DNA of 64,000 nt from Lasiosphaeris hirsuta (Eukaryota; Ascomycota; Sordariomycetes; Sordariales; Lasiosphaeriaceae): positions 1,364,001 through 1,428,000 of the forward strand of contig JAUKUA010000007.1 in the NCBI GenBank assembly GCA_030549175.1. Direction: 5' to 3'. The position numbers were made by a program, and so were the translations under genes. A model generated the notes under the pieces. That model made no database searches. It saw only the letters and a list, made by a program, of their open reading frames with translations, and was not told the DNA's origin. Below, one piece after another: positions 34,957 through 48,239 of this stretch. Position 1 is the stretch's first letter; each line of letters opens with the position of its first letter.

Positions 34957-36685
34957 CTTGGACAGATTTGGCGGGGCAATCGCTTTATCCAGCACAGGCG
35001 GGGGGCAGAGCGCAAAGCTCGAATCTGGGTTAGGCGCCGCGGGGCGAGTCGCTGACGCGCTGCGTAGGTCGACTTTAAGGGGTTGGTGCAAGAGGAATCT
35101 AGAGAATGAGAGAGACAATTGAGGAGGGAGAGGGTCCTGGTGAAGGCAGAGGGGAGAGTCGGCAGCAGGCGAGCAGTATGTGAAGCAACTGGGTCGACCG
35201 GTGGGGTTAAAGGGGTCGCTTTTGTATTATGGCAGAATTGGAAACGAAGCATACCCGCCGAGATGGGCAAAGTTGCATGGATGATGGATGCAGCAACCTG
35301 GGTGTGTGGGCGGTTTCGCCCATTTCCCACCGACCGGACCGGAGTGAGGCCAATGTACCGCTACCTGCGGCCTGCAACCTAGGTAGTGACGGTCGGTTTC
35401 CTGGGATGGCTTCTCCATCCCTCCGCCCGGTGCCTTCCCCCTCTGCCCCTCCCGAGGAGCAGCTCCCAGCCGCGCCTAGAATTCCGCCGCCATTGCATCG
35501 TTCTACAACATGACATGTTAGAACTAATTCGTCCCAGCGCATCCCTCCATGTGTTTGCTAGCCAGAACGGGCACTATGCGAGGCCCAATTGCGTCAATGA
35601 AGACTCGAGGAATACGGGGGATATGGTCAGCGCTTCGATGAAATGTACTCGGCCTGGATAAGTGAATTCGGTGACGGTTGGACTTGATTCCTCCGGACAC
35701 GGGAAGAGGCAGCTCGCAGATCGCAGCCCGCTCGAGGCCTGGTGGGTCGGTTCTCGGTTCTGGAGCGCGTGGAGGCCAGGGTGACCTCTCCAGCACCCCG
35801 TACCTACATGTGGAGAGGTACTTGGCTGCCGCAGTCAGAGAAGGGCCCACGGTGAACCCCTCACCCCCCGGCTTTTAACCTGAGATGCTGTTGAGAGAGG
35901 AGTCTCGCTCAGCAGGGAACAAATGCTGAGAGAGGTATCCATACATCGAATAGATCCTCAACCACCCAATTGCAATTGACTCGATTCAACCTGGCCTGCT
36001 CAGAGGACAGCGACTCGGTGCTAGTACTGCTAGAAGTGCTAGCGAGAGAGCGCGAGAAAGGCCAAAATGTAATATCAACGCGGGGCCGCCTCTTTGGCAA
36101 AACGGGAGTATTAGTGCCTGGGGGGACCCGGTCGAATCAAGAAGCTTGGCATGACTGCGAGGGCGACGTAGTTCTCCACGCCAATCTAGCACGAAGCGCC
36201 TTAATTGCGAGGTCTATTCTCAGTCTTTCGTGTACTTTGCATCGTCGATATGATATCCGGCATGCAAGGACGGGTGCTCAAAATGCTTGAACTGCCACGT
36301 TTTGCGGTCATGACCTGGCAACGCTCCACGAAAGCCATATATGTTCGATATGGAAAGCGTGGATTAAAGTGCATCATCTGCAATTGTTCGTCTCCAAGCC
36401 TGTCCTTGTCGCAGGTTGCTGCCGTCTGTTCCTCGGCCCGCTCGGCATCGTAGCAATAGTCGAATTAGAAGTGCTTTGGTGTTGCGGGATATTGCTGGTT
36501 GATTACCCTTTTGCTTCGAATATTCGACGAGATGGCAGGTGCTGGGATGAATGGAAGGGTTCTGCGGCCCCTCTGTCACCACCACACCACCTCCCCCACA
36601 TCGTAGGCCCCTCGTTTTGGTCCGATCTGGAAAGTCTTGGCGATGACGCTGCCGGAGCTGGTTAGTGCATCAGTGCATCCTACTG

Positions 36686-36735
36686 TAGTGTAGTGTAGTG
36701 TAGTGTAGTGTAGTGTAGTGTAGTGTAGTGTAGTG
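36686..36735. repeat. TAGTG pentanucleotide array (10 copies)
   Basis: Ten perfect tandem copies of TAGTG, with one imperfect copy (tactg) just before. As the unit is five bases, no single reading frame is favoured. Intergenic and likely polymorphic. Confidence 0.95.
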
Positions 36736-38559
36736 CACTGGGCTCCAGTGACGGAGGAGGCGTCAAGACCGTCATATTCGCCGCCATCACCCAGCTCGAC
36801 GCCGAGAGTCCGATTCGTAGTACGATGCACAGATCGCAACACATCCCACCCGAATAGAGCCTTTCCTTCTGTGCGGAAAATACGTATCGTGACAGCTAGT
36901 CTTCCGGGCGCGCACAGCTTGTGGCAAACCAGCACTAGTGGTATTACTGCTCCAACCTAGGGGTGCTGCGCCTGCACCTGCCGTACCAGTACTTCCTGAC
37001 TAGTAACCGCTAACTTGATGGCTTGGGAGTTGGCACAAGCCGATAAACCCACCTCTCCTCTATACCCCGCGTCCTGTCCGGTTTCCTGCGAGCGCTAGAC
37101 GCATCAGGCATAGTCGACAAGTGTCTTGTGTCCACTCCCCGGCGTCGTCGTCGTATCAAGAAGACCATCCGCACAGAACGTGGACGCACTATCACCTGAC
37201 CATCCACAGGCTGCCGCAACAAGTCAACGAAAAGGGCAGGCCGTCAATAGGGCGAAGGGAAGCTCACCTCATCCCTCATCGTCTCGGGTAATAGTACCGG
37301 CGCTCGGGAGGATAGGCTTGTTCGCGAGACCTGGTGTTTCGCCTCCCATCCCTCACACACCCACACTTCCTCGCGGGGCCCCGAGCCCAAGAGCTCCAGT
37401 TGGTAGTTTCAATGTTACGCCCCTCATTTGAGGGGAAAAGCCGTTTCCCCGCCTTGCCCTTGCCAACCGGGCAACTCGGGGAACTGGCCTAGGCAACCCC
37501 ACCCAGAACGACGTGACCGACCGTGCCGACCTCCCCGCAAACCCCCGTTCCCGTAGCGTAGTAGATCGTCGACCACAAACCGCAAACCGAGAATGCTTTG
37601 GGCCGAGGAAAAACACCCACGTCGTACAAGGCCATCCGCCTATGGCAAGGAACGGCTTACGGATCGTGTCGCGTGGCGGATCCCGGGCTTCAGGGATAGC
37701 CCTCCACGACACCGATAACTGAGTTACTCTACCGCTAGTCCTCGCTGGATGTCCCTATACCCACGGCTGTAATAGGGATCGTCCATGGACTTTCTTTTTC
37801 AATGTGTTGCTCAAACACTTGACCCGACACTTGGTGTACATTCTCACACTCCTCATTTCACCACACATCACACTCAAGACAGTATAGTTGAACGGATCAG
37901 GATATATCAGGGGATATCATTCCACACCATCTGCATGTCCCTCTCTAACTTCAACACATTCCCAATCTCCCGTCACTCACGTAACTTCAGCCCGCCCTTC
38001 CTCTCCCCAAACCTCATCTTCCATCCGCTCATCATTGCCTCCCGACATGTACTTGTACCTGCCCTACAACCCAATCAGATATAATAAGCACTCCACCCGC
38101 CATGAAAAAAGTAACTGGCCTCACAGAGCCCCCACGAATATTAAGTACGAAAAGAAGAATGGAGAACAAAAGAAGAAATCACCGGCCGTGGTCGCATCTT
38201 GAGGTACCATGAAAGCAACACATCTACGTCTCTCTGCCACTCCCTTCTCTCCCTTCGGGTTTCGTTCTCATTCCTCAACCAAACCAACAAATCCAGCCGC
38301 CGTCCGTTGTACTTGTCAGGGTATAGGAAGTGGGTGTATACAAAATGAAGGACCGAATACACATAACAGAAGCCAGCAGCAAGAAAAGAAAAGACCTTCA
38401 ACTCCATTTCTCCACAAATGGGCGGTGGTGATGTTGATGATGCCATGGATTCAGTCCGTCAGTTCAGGTCCAAACAAGAGAAAGAGCAAAACGCGTAAAG
38501 AAAACAAAGCCAGGCGTTGATACATAAACAACATAACAGCCGGTGGGTTGTGTGGCATA

Positions 38560-38574
38560 GGGGGGGGGGGGGGG
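38560..38574. repeat. G15 homopolymer
   Basis: Fifteen G in a row on the plus strand (C15 on the transcribed sense of the kinesin), about 130 bases past the kinesin stop and probably within its 3' UTR. Confidence 0.9.
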
Positions 38575-38701
38575 ATTTGTCGACTCAGCGCCCACCAGAC
38601 AAATGAGACTCCCATAAAACGACAATCGCAGCCAGAAGCAAAAGTACCGCCGTGGCGAATACCGCCCAGCCCAGAAGTGTCCTTGGGGACCACCTGCCCC
38701 T

Positions 38702-41700
38702 CTAGAAGCAGTTGAGGCTGCCCTTCTTCTTCTTTTTTGAGATTGTATTCATGCGTTCCTCGAGTCGTGCATGGGCAACCTCGGCGTCTTTTCGCTTCTT
38801 GCGCTCTTCCTCCACCTGCTGCAGACTCCACCTATGGTCTTGCTGCGGTTTCTCCTTGAGCTCCTTGATCTCCGACTCAAGCTCGCTAGCCCGGCGGCGC
38901 CATGCGTCGCAGTCAGCCTTGATCTTGTTTTGTTGTCGTTCCAGATCTGTGAGTGCCTCTTCCAGCGTGGCTGTGAGCTGCTTCTCGGCCATGAGATGCT
39001 TCTCGATGAGGCGAATACGCGCCTCCTGATCCTCCTGGATTTGCGAGATACCAATATCCTTGCTGGCCGGCCGAGGTGTTGGCGACGTTGGCACGCCGTT
39101 GGGTGAGCTTCCGGGGGGTAGAGGTGGGAGAGGAATAGCTGGCGGTGGTGATGGGAGGGACGCAACCGATGCGCTTTTGCGCAGATGACCATTGTTGCCA
39201 TTGATCGAGTTAGATCGCTGAGGACCATCATTAGAAATGACAACTTCGTACTTAGCCTGTGATGCGTTAGTGATGGAGCTGTGAGCGTCCTGTGACTTGT
39301 GCCAATGTACCTGAAGAGTGGCATATTCCTCCTTGATGGATTCTAGTTCGGACTGCAACTTGATTTTGGCTGCTGTCGCCTCCTCCAGCTGGGCGCTTCG
39401 CTCCGATTGCAGAATAGACAGCCGGTTGTTGGTGAGCTGAGCCTGATCGTAGTTGTTTTGAAGTTGATCTTCGAGCTCCTCCACAAGACGTGAGTTCTTT
39501 TTGTTCCTCGTCTCAAGATCGACTACCTTCTTCTTGACAAGGGCAACTTGCTCTTTGACGGGATACTGCGTCTTGACTCTGCCGCCGTCGGCGGCAAGCA
39601 CTTCCGCAAGCGTTGCCTTGACAGCTTCCAGATCACGCATTATTGTGTCGTTTATGCCTGAAAGGTCAACCACATGACACTCGAGCTCCAACCGTTTCTT
39701 CTGCTCTTGTGCTAGCGACTTTTGGTCTGTAACGAGGTCGTCAATACGCTGAGTAATCTTCTCTACGCTGACATCTAAGCCAAGAGCAAAAGCCACCTGC
39801 GTGGCGACCTTCATAAGATCCTCATGGGCTTCGGTCAAGTCGCCTTCTAGGACGCTGATTTGGTCGGCATGATCTGACTTTAGAGCTTCTAGCTGGGTTT
39901 CGTAATCCTGCTTGGAAGAGGCCTTGATCTCCTCAACATGCTGGGCATGCTTCGATTGGAGCTCTTGCAGGCTTGCCTGATGCTCCTTGATAGCTTGCTC
40001 GTGCTCGGCAATACGACCTTCGAGTTGCCCAACTAGCTGCTTCTGAGCCTCTGCCTCGCTAGACGCCTGGTCACGGTCGCTGGAAGCGAGGCCAAGAAGC
40101 GCCTTGGTGGCGGAATGTTGTTCCTCAACTTCTGTGATCTTTGTGGAGTTGGTGTTGATGATCGCCTTATATTCGTCAATCTCGGTTCGCAAGAAATCGA
40201 CCAGTTTCTTATGCCTCGTCTCAATCTCTTTGAGTTCCTCGTCCTCTTCCTCTGACTGCTTTGGATCGGCGCGAGTGAGCTGGGCGGTAAAGGAGGCAAC
40301 CTGACCCTCCAATTCTCCGATGGTCTTCTTCATCTGGTATTCAGCATCGTGCATACTCTGCAACGCCGTCATATGCTTTTCTTCCCAGTTTGAGAGCTCG
40401 GTTTCCAGATCTGAGATCTTCTTGGCCTGGGCTTCTTGCTGCTCGAGATGTTGGCCTACCTCCGTAGCGTCTTGCTCTACGGGTGTGGCCGCCTGCTTCA
40501 GCGACTCTTGAAGCTCGGCAAACTGAGCTTGGAGCTCCTCCTCACGGGCTGCGTGACTTTGCTGCATCTCCTTGATCCGCCTCTCGCTCTTCTCAAGCTG
40601 CTCCCGGAGCGAAGACACCATAGCCATATCCATGGGAGACGCCGCCTTCATACTTGACCGCTCGCGGGTCAAGCCAGATATTATCGTCATCTTGGTCTCC
40701 ATCTCCTTCTTTGCAGAGGCAACATCTGCTTCAAGTTCCTGAATCCGTTCGGAACGGGCATGTAGCTCGTGCATGGCAGCGTTCAAGTTGAGCTCGAAGT
40801 TTTGCATCACGTCTGGCTGGTTCTCAAAGTTCTCAGTGGCAATGTTACGAAGCGAAGCGAATGATCGATGAGCCCGGTCAATGATCATAACATTTTGACT
40901 GGACTTCCGGCGGATTACAGGCGTGCTAGTCCTGGGAGATGAGCTTTCGTTGCTGGCGAGTTGAGCCTTGGCGACTTCAGTCTTGAGTTCCTCAACCATG
41001 TCGAGTGTTTCGTGGTGCTTTTGCTCCAGTTGTGCGTAGCGCTCGGCGAGTTCCCTCTCGGCAGACTCTTTCTCGGCAGCAATAGACTTCAGCCGCCCAA
41101 GTTCAGAGGCTAATACATCACCGTTGGTATGCTCATCTGGTGAGAGATGAGGTACCGCGGTCTCTGCATCGGAATCGTGTACAGTGGCTGGTGACTCCAT
41201 TGCTGAAGATAGCTCAGATGAGAGCGATCGCGATGACGAAAAGTGGGTACCGTCCTTGGTTTCGCTGGATCTTGCGTCCGACAAAAAGGATGGTGGCCTT
41301 GTTTGCATCGGCGATAGCACGGAAAGAACGGAATCCCGAGGTCGGTGAGGGTGCTTGGCCTCATCAACAACGTCCTGGAGCTCAGCCAGGGCCCGGAGGG
41401 CCTCCTCGTACTTGCGATGGAGCATGTCATACTCAAAGACGGTACTTTCGTGCTCGACACGCAAATCAACCAGTTCCTGGGTGACATCTTGGAGTTTGTC
41501 TTGCACAAACTTTGATTGCGCCGGGCTTGTGGGATAGTCCAGCGACTCGTCTCTCTCGACTGTGAGATCCAACTGAGAAGCCTTGGGGGTAGCTTCCTTA
41601 GCCAGTGCTTGGACTTCAGCGGACGCCTCGGCAGCTTCCTCCTCAATATCCTCCTCGCCGCTCTCCGGAATGGCATCTTCAAGGTGGCTGTGGCGGCTGA

Positions 41701-44143
41701 CATGACTTTGGCTGCGCGAGTGGTCCGCAAATCTCCGGCTGGCGCTGCGACGGTGACCATCACCGTTGGAGACAGCGGCCTCAGCCTCAGGAGGCGTTGT
41801 CGCCACATCTTGCTGGATATGGTCGAGCTCATAGAGAAGCGAATCCAGCTTGCCGAGACTTCGTTGGCGCTCAACCACTTGCTCCAGCCTGTCGATTTCG
41901 CGCTGCATCAGCTCGGCATCCTGGTCGGCCTCGGCAAGGCGCTCCTCCAGCGTGGATATATAGTCCTCACAGGCGGCCTCGTTCTCTCGCACGCGCGCAA
42001 TCTCCTTGCGCAGCTCCAGGATAATGGTGGCATTTTTCTCTTCACCTGACGTGTGGCCATCTAGCTTGGCCTCCAGGTCGTGCAAGTAATTCTCGGTGCT
42101 TGCCTCGCGATCCATCAGCTTCTGCAGTCTGGCCTGGAGCTGGTTGTTGATGGTGTCGGAATAGGCACATTTGGTCTCCTTTTCCAACAACGAAGTCTCA
42201 GTGTTGGACAGAGTGGCACGGGTGCTGGCGAGAGACTGCTCAAGCGACTGGATGGTCTTCTCATATTCGAGAACAACCTGCTCAACGGCCTGGGCAAAGC
42301 TATTGGAGCGATTTAACCGCTCCGTGGCACTGTCGCCCAGCGAGTCCTCGAGGTGCTGGTTCTCGGCCAGCTCGTTGTCCCGGGCTTTGGCCATCTCGGC
42401 AATAAGCTTCGCGTGCCGCTGGCCCAGAGCGCTGTAATTTTCCTGGGCGTCCAGTAGCTGGTTCTGGAGCTCAACCTCCCGCTCATTATGCCGCTCGGAC
42501 CTCTCGCCTGTGGCCTGGGTGCGCCTCTCACCCCCGCCCCGTTCTGCGCTCCGGATCTGCTCACGCAGGAATGCTACCTCAGCCTTCAGACGATCGATGA
42601 TGGCCTGCTTGTCGCCCTCCTCCACCTGCTGGATTCGCGGCTTGCTCTGGATCGCTCGGGCCCTCTGTGCATATTGCACCGTATTGAGGGTCTCGCTGAG
42701 ATGGAACTCGGCTGGCGTCACGCAGGCGATCATGTACGTGATGGCATTCCCACCCAGTGAATCCTGGAGTAGTCGGGTGAGCTTCGAGTCCCGATATGAC
42801 ACGTGCGACCCGGGCTGGCGCGATGACAGCTGCGAAATGACTTTTCCAAGCGCCGCCAGGCCCGCGTTGATCGAGATACCCTCCTTGGCCCGCTCGCCCT
42901 GTGCGCCCGTGTTCTTGAGGCGTTCGCTGCCGGCTAAATCGACAAAGTGCATTTTGCTGTCCGTGGTGACCCAATTCTCCGCTCCCGCTCCTGTCATCGC
43001 TTCCAGGGGCACCGAGAACCGCTTTTCGGCGGCCGGCGTCGACTGCGCCTTGTTCTTCCGCTGGACCAGATTAAGACTGAAGACGGCATGAGACCGTGAC
43101 GACCGTGCATTGATGGCTGTTGCATCCGTTTGTCGGAGTGTCGACCCTTGGTTGAGTGCATTCATGAGGTCCTCTCCCGAGTTAATATCGACTTGCCGCA
43201 GGCCTGTGAGAATGATGTTGCCTTTCACATCTTCGCGGATGGTTACGGAGCCACGCTCATGGGCGGGGACGTGCTCTGGTATAAGGAGATCCCTAAGCTG
43301 TTCGTTATAGATTTCCACATACGTAGCCTTCAGCGTCCAGCTCTTTTCCGCACGCGGAAGATTAGGAGCCTGTGCCGAATAGCGGGCGGGGGCACGAAGC
43401 TGTGACATGGAAGCCCGATTGGGGTTCCCTTTTGGACCATCGAGTTTCTCGAATAGCGCGGTTGCGGCGCGTGGAATGACACCTGGATTTGATAGTTAGT
43501 ATCACCTCCCCATCACGTCGCAGATGCGAGCGCACAATGTGATGGCACGCTGTACTAACCCATAATGTCAAGGTCTTCCTGCTCGATAGGACCCGATGTG
43601 CCCATCGTGTATGATTTGCCAGCACCAGACTGGCCATAGGCGAGGAGTGAGACATTGTAGCCCTGTGTGAATGCGCTTACACATTCCTCAAGGTAGTCCC
43701 ATACTCCAGCCTGGTCGACTTCGGGGCCAAAGACCCTGTCGAATACGAAAAGCTTGCGTCCCTGGGGAGAGTCGATGGAGAGACTTGTTGGCGAATGGAC
43801 TTGTACCATGGACCGTTGGAATCGTTGAGGGATGAGGTCGAAGCCCGGGTCGGACGACATAAGCGGTGGGCGTACTCGGACAGCTGTGGAAGGAAAGGAT
43901 GTTGTCAGACGCGAGGCAGGCAGGCAATCGATGAGATGCTCTCGGCTGGGGGGACGCTGGGGATGTAGCGATGGACTTACCAACTTTGACCGACGTCCTC
44001 CCGTCTTCGTCAGATGCTCTGCTGCCGCCGCCGGCCTTGCTGTGGACGCTCATCCGGCTGTTGCTCCTCGGCGCTGGACGGACCATGGCGCTCAATGGCC
44101 TTTGCGGCAGGGTGCCGGGTGAAGCTGGTGGTGAGCTCGCCAT
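38702..44143 (-). CDS. Large N-terminal-motor kinesin with long coiled-coil (kinesin-4/chromokinesin-like)
   Basis: Exons 44143-43981, 43883-43560 and 43482-38702 give 1755 residues. The ~50-residue N-terminus is Ser/Pro/Arg-rich; the motor follows (AVRVRPPLM at ~55, P-loop GQSGAGKS at 138-145, switch I NARSSRSH at 287-294, switch II DLAGSE at 344-349, YRDSKLTRLLQDSLGGN). A neck and very long coiled-coil tail with heptad-rich Glu/Lys/Gln runs fill the rest, broken by Ser-rich linkers, ending in a Lys run (KKKKKGSLNCF). The YRDSKLTRLL...LNTVQYAQRARAI pattern suits the kinesin-4 group, but subgroup needs a tree. It should be a plus-end microtubule motor. A 54-base segment at 39310-39257 has donor, branch CTAAC and acceptor and no stop; if spliced, the protein is 1737 residues. 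Shares a 4.1-kb upstream region with eme1. Confidence 0.9.
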
Positions 44144-47100
44144 TTTGGCGAAGCGAGGTGGGATATCTCGTTAAGTATTGGTCTGGTTCCTGGACCCTCG
44201 GGCGTTGACGGCGTGGCCCACTCGTCTCACTCGCGTCGCTCGTTTCCACCTGCCAATGGGCCGCCGAGCCACCAGGCAAAATAGCGAAGTGCACAATAGC
44301 GACGGCGCTTGACGGCACAACCGGCGTGCTGGGTGGTGTGCAGAGCGCGTGCCTAAACCTAAACCCGTGCCGGCTTGTGCCTGTACCTGGATGTTTGGGA
44401 CGTATCCGTAAAAGGGCCAAAAGGCAGAATGCAAATTTGCAGAAATCTCCAGCAACAACCCCGCGGACGAGGGTTTATGCTTTGGCTCCTGCCGGCGTCA
44501 TGTGTTCCAGAATCCAGAAACGAGGATTTTCCTCTGCTGTCGCGCGGGTATTCTTGGGGAAAATGCTCGGGCTGGAGGCGTTTGGGACGACAGCCCTTGT
44601 TTATTTGATTGCGCCGACCAGGGTGCCGCAAATTACAAACGCGTCCCCTGAAGAGCTGCTGGGGGCTGCTGGGGGGGCTGCTGGGGCCGGCTGGGGGCAG
44701 TTTGGCGTGCCTGGCTGCTCCTAGCGTGCTGATTGGGATCCCTCGTCGTGATAGAGCTATCAAAGTGGGTGCGCGAACCGGCACAATGCCACAAGCAGAG
44801 CGCGACTCAATTGTTCTCAGCTTTCGTCGATGGTGAAGTTACTGGAGAAGTGGCCCGGTCGCACAAGAGCATGAGTAGACCCTGTGCTCACCACAAATGC
44901 AGAACACAGAACACAACAGCAGAGACAGAATTCTTGACAGAATTTTCCAGGCCGCCAAGAGCACGGGCAGAGCACAGAGCGAGACCTCAGAAAAAAGAAA
45001 AGGGACTGGAGGGAGAAAAGGAGGGCTTGCGACCAGTCATGAGTGCTTGTCTGGCCGCGCAAATCCACCACACTTCGGGAATGCTGGGCAGCTCAGTGCG
45101 ACGAAAAAGTCAATGCAGCTGCGAAAGGGGCAGCTTGCTGCAAGTCGAGGTCTGAAAAGGGTGCCAGCCGGGAAAGGACCAGGTCCATGCGGACGTTAGC
45201 TTGTGCTTGTGCAGATGGCTGCATCCCCAATCTGGCTAGGCTATGCCTGCCTCCCCTCAGACGAACTCGATGGAGCTCATCACGATGGCAGCTGAGGCGC
45301 AAAGTGAAAAGGACCGTTTGAGCTGCCCCCCCAAACATTTGTGACCGTTGCGTCTCCAGCTCCAATATCGCGCGAAGAGAGCATGCGACGCCCTCGAGGA
45401 CAACAACAACAATAACAACAATACAACATCACCGTCACCACCACCACCAACCCGTTATGTGTCCTGCAGGGGTGCAGGAAGGCCGTCCAAGAGATCGGAT
45501 GTGAATGGGCAAGGCGAATTAGCGGCATTGTATTCCGCCACTCAAACCCAGGCCGAAGTGAGCGCGAAAAGGCACTGGGTAGCAGCTGGGCGGTGGGAAG
45601 AGATTCCAAGGACTCAAGTCTGCAGGCACACTGACGGCTGTCCAATGAGCTTGGATGGACTGGGCGTCCACTCGGCAATGGTGTGCATCCATAACCCTCC
45701 AGCAAGATTTACAATGTTGGAGTTCGCTTCCCATGATCCATCAAACATTCAACGGAATGGGAGCTAGTCGGCTCAGTGCCCATTGTATCTACTATGAAGT
45801 GCTAAGCTCCATGCTCCCCTTTGATAGCTTGGCAATCGCAGGATAGGGGAAAGAAGGGCAACGTCCTACTATCCGCACTACTTATCGTAATTGCGGATGA
45901 GAAAAAAGGAGAGACACAAGTGCGGAAAATAGGAAAGAAAAAAATACCCCTACCTGCGCACAGCAGAAGGAGGGGATGTGTCCCACTGTGGTTACCTGGA
46001 AGGAATTGCTTCGTGGGTAGGTACGCCCCCCACTTCAAAAGCAAGGTGACGGGCGTATCGACGTTCTGAGAGCGGACGGTTGAATGTGTTCCTTTTGATT
46101 TTTCAGCAACGATGCTCCGCGACCCTTTATTGAATCCTCCGCTTGTTACGCGCCGCAAAGGCACACGCCCTCTTGCAACCGATGAGCAGTTAACAAGGGC
46201 TCTAGATACTATCATTTTCGTACACATAGCACATTGCGAGACGGTATTGTGGGCCAGGGAGCATAGTTCGACGGGAGGACGGAGCATAATTCGAGGAAAC
46301 GGGGGCTCCGCGCCTTTTTCGAGGTGCCGGCCGCCCCCCTACCCCCCCCCCCCCCCGCAGACCGTCTCCCTGAGCCGAGAACTGCCACCAGGCGGCAGAA
46401 GCCTGACACTGCCCGGCTTCCCCGCCCGTTGAGACAGTGGAATCAAAACGCGGGGGGTTCAGTCCTGTTCAGAACACTGGGTCTCGAGTGCGCGCACGGA
46501 ATGGCTCGGTTGCGCATTCGGAGGTTGGCTGGCTAGGCACTGCTCCAAACGTAGGCCAAATCACTGGCGCACGGGAAGATTCGTTCTCGAATATCTGGAT
46601 TGCGGGGAAAGGCAAACACTAAGACCACTGCTGAACACCTCTTCGCCAGACTGATAGGCCGAACCAAAGTTTAGAATCTTCGGACTGTCGGCACATCACG
46701 CACTACCACTCGGCTGCCTCATGCCCCAACACCATACCAGCCTCAAGCCGCTATTACAGACATGCCATGTACGCCATGACCATTCGGCAGACCACTCATG
46801 CGAGTGCCTCGAGTGGCTCAACTCCCTCAACCAGTGCGCATAAACCGCGATCCCTTCCATTGTTTGACATCCATGGGGAGAAGTGTTCTCTCTGAGGCCA
46901 GCCATGCTGGAAATCCTGGCAATCCTGACAATCTTGGCTCGTGCACCATGTCACCATCTCGGGACTTGAGAGTCTGAGAAACGTGCGGCAGATGTGATGC
47001 GCTGCGGGAGCCTCCGCCACGAGAGCTTCTACCACCTGTCAACACCACCGCATCTGGCTTCAAAGTGCAATGTACTACGCATCCTCGTTCGTTTATTGGT

Positions 47101-48239
47101 GTGCAGCTCTGTCGCCGTCCGCACCGAAAAAAAGATCCAGGATCCAGCTCGCTTGTGGTTCGAGCTGTTCCTGTGTTGATCGTTGACATGAGGTCGTCGC
47201 CTCGGTGAGGGCCACACGTCGCCACACACACCTAAAGTAACCCCAGCCCCTCAACCCGAGAAGCATCCACAGGTGACAGAGTAACAGAGTGGTCTCGAGC
47301 GATCCAGAGGTGTCATCGTCCCATCTCAACCCATCTCTTATCGTGAGGCATTTCCTGCGTCCCTCGAACTTCCCAAAGCAGATGCTGCCTCTCGTCTACG
47401 CAGTCGCCATGCGCTGTAAATCTGGTGGCTGTTGATGGTACCCAACTGCGTCGCCTCATCCCTGTCGCCGTCACCCTCCGTCCTCGAACCCCTCCGCCCG
47501 TGCGCAGACCAATCCGTGTCAACACAAGTCGAGACAGAAAACGGCGGGCAGCGGATGCAAAGGGTGAGAGGAATCGGATGCAAGTGATCCTGGCGGAAGT
47601 GACTGACCAGCCTCGAGTTAGCCAAATCATGGTTGTGATCGGCCGAATCGTTCAAGCTCCACGTGCACATAATCACTGAGACGGCCTAGCGTCGACCCGT
47701 ACGGAGTCATGGGAGTATACCTACACCCTTGGAGAGAGGCGCAACCGCCACAGCACCAGGGCGAAGGAGTTGTCATGAACGTGGCGCCGATCCGATTTGT
47801 CTAGTTCCGCAAGATTCTTGAATGGAAACGTCCATGCGCATACTTCCATTTTCGTCTGGCTTTTGCTGCCTGCACACGCACCGTGAATGCCGCTCAAGCG
47901 GATTCAAACATGATGCAGGAAACCCACGTTTCGTGGCTGAGGCATCCGTAATATACGAAGGACTCAAAAGCAATGGAAGCTTCTCTGACGATCGCAATTA
48001 TACCTAGCCAACTAGCTTGGCTGTGTGATCATGTGACACAATACAGAGGTTTTGACAAGTCGACTTGACAGAGTCACGTGTTCGCGTGGCAGCTCGCGTG
48101 CCTCGAGTCGCGTCACTCTGCAATTGTTGCTGAGGAAAGCTTCTGACAGCCCGGAACAGCTTCCGAATTGAGGGTTTTCTCGGCCATCCAACCCCCAGAC
48201 GGGCCATAGGTCAAAGGCAACACTAATAGGCAAGTGAAA
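44144..48239. other. Divergent region between the kinesin and eme1
   Basis: Both flanking genes read away from this 4.1-kb stretch, so it holds two promoters. It contains a C15 run at 46342-46356, G-rich gctgctgggg repeats at about 44655-44690 and an AAC-rich stretch near 45400-45425. Many short open frames are present, but none has a recognisable domain or consistent splicing. Nothing else supported. Confidence 0.6.
46342..46356. repeat. C15 homopolymer
   Basis: Fifteen C in a row in the kinesin/eme1 divergent region, one of several long C runs in this window. Confidence 0.9.

Larger units (their letters stand above)
34957..38701. other. Long region upstream of acetyl-CoA synthetase
   Basis: This 3.7-kb region lies upstream of acetyl-CoA synthetase and downstream of the kinesin. 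It contains a TAGTG pentamer array (36686-36735) and a G15 run at 38560-38574 in the probable kinesin 3' region. The first 162 bases are an open extension of the synthetase frame. No separate gene can be supported. Confidence 0.6.
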
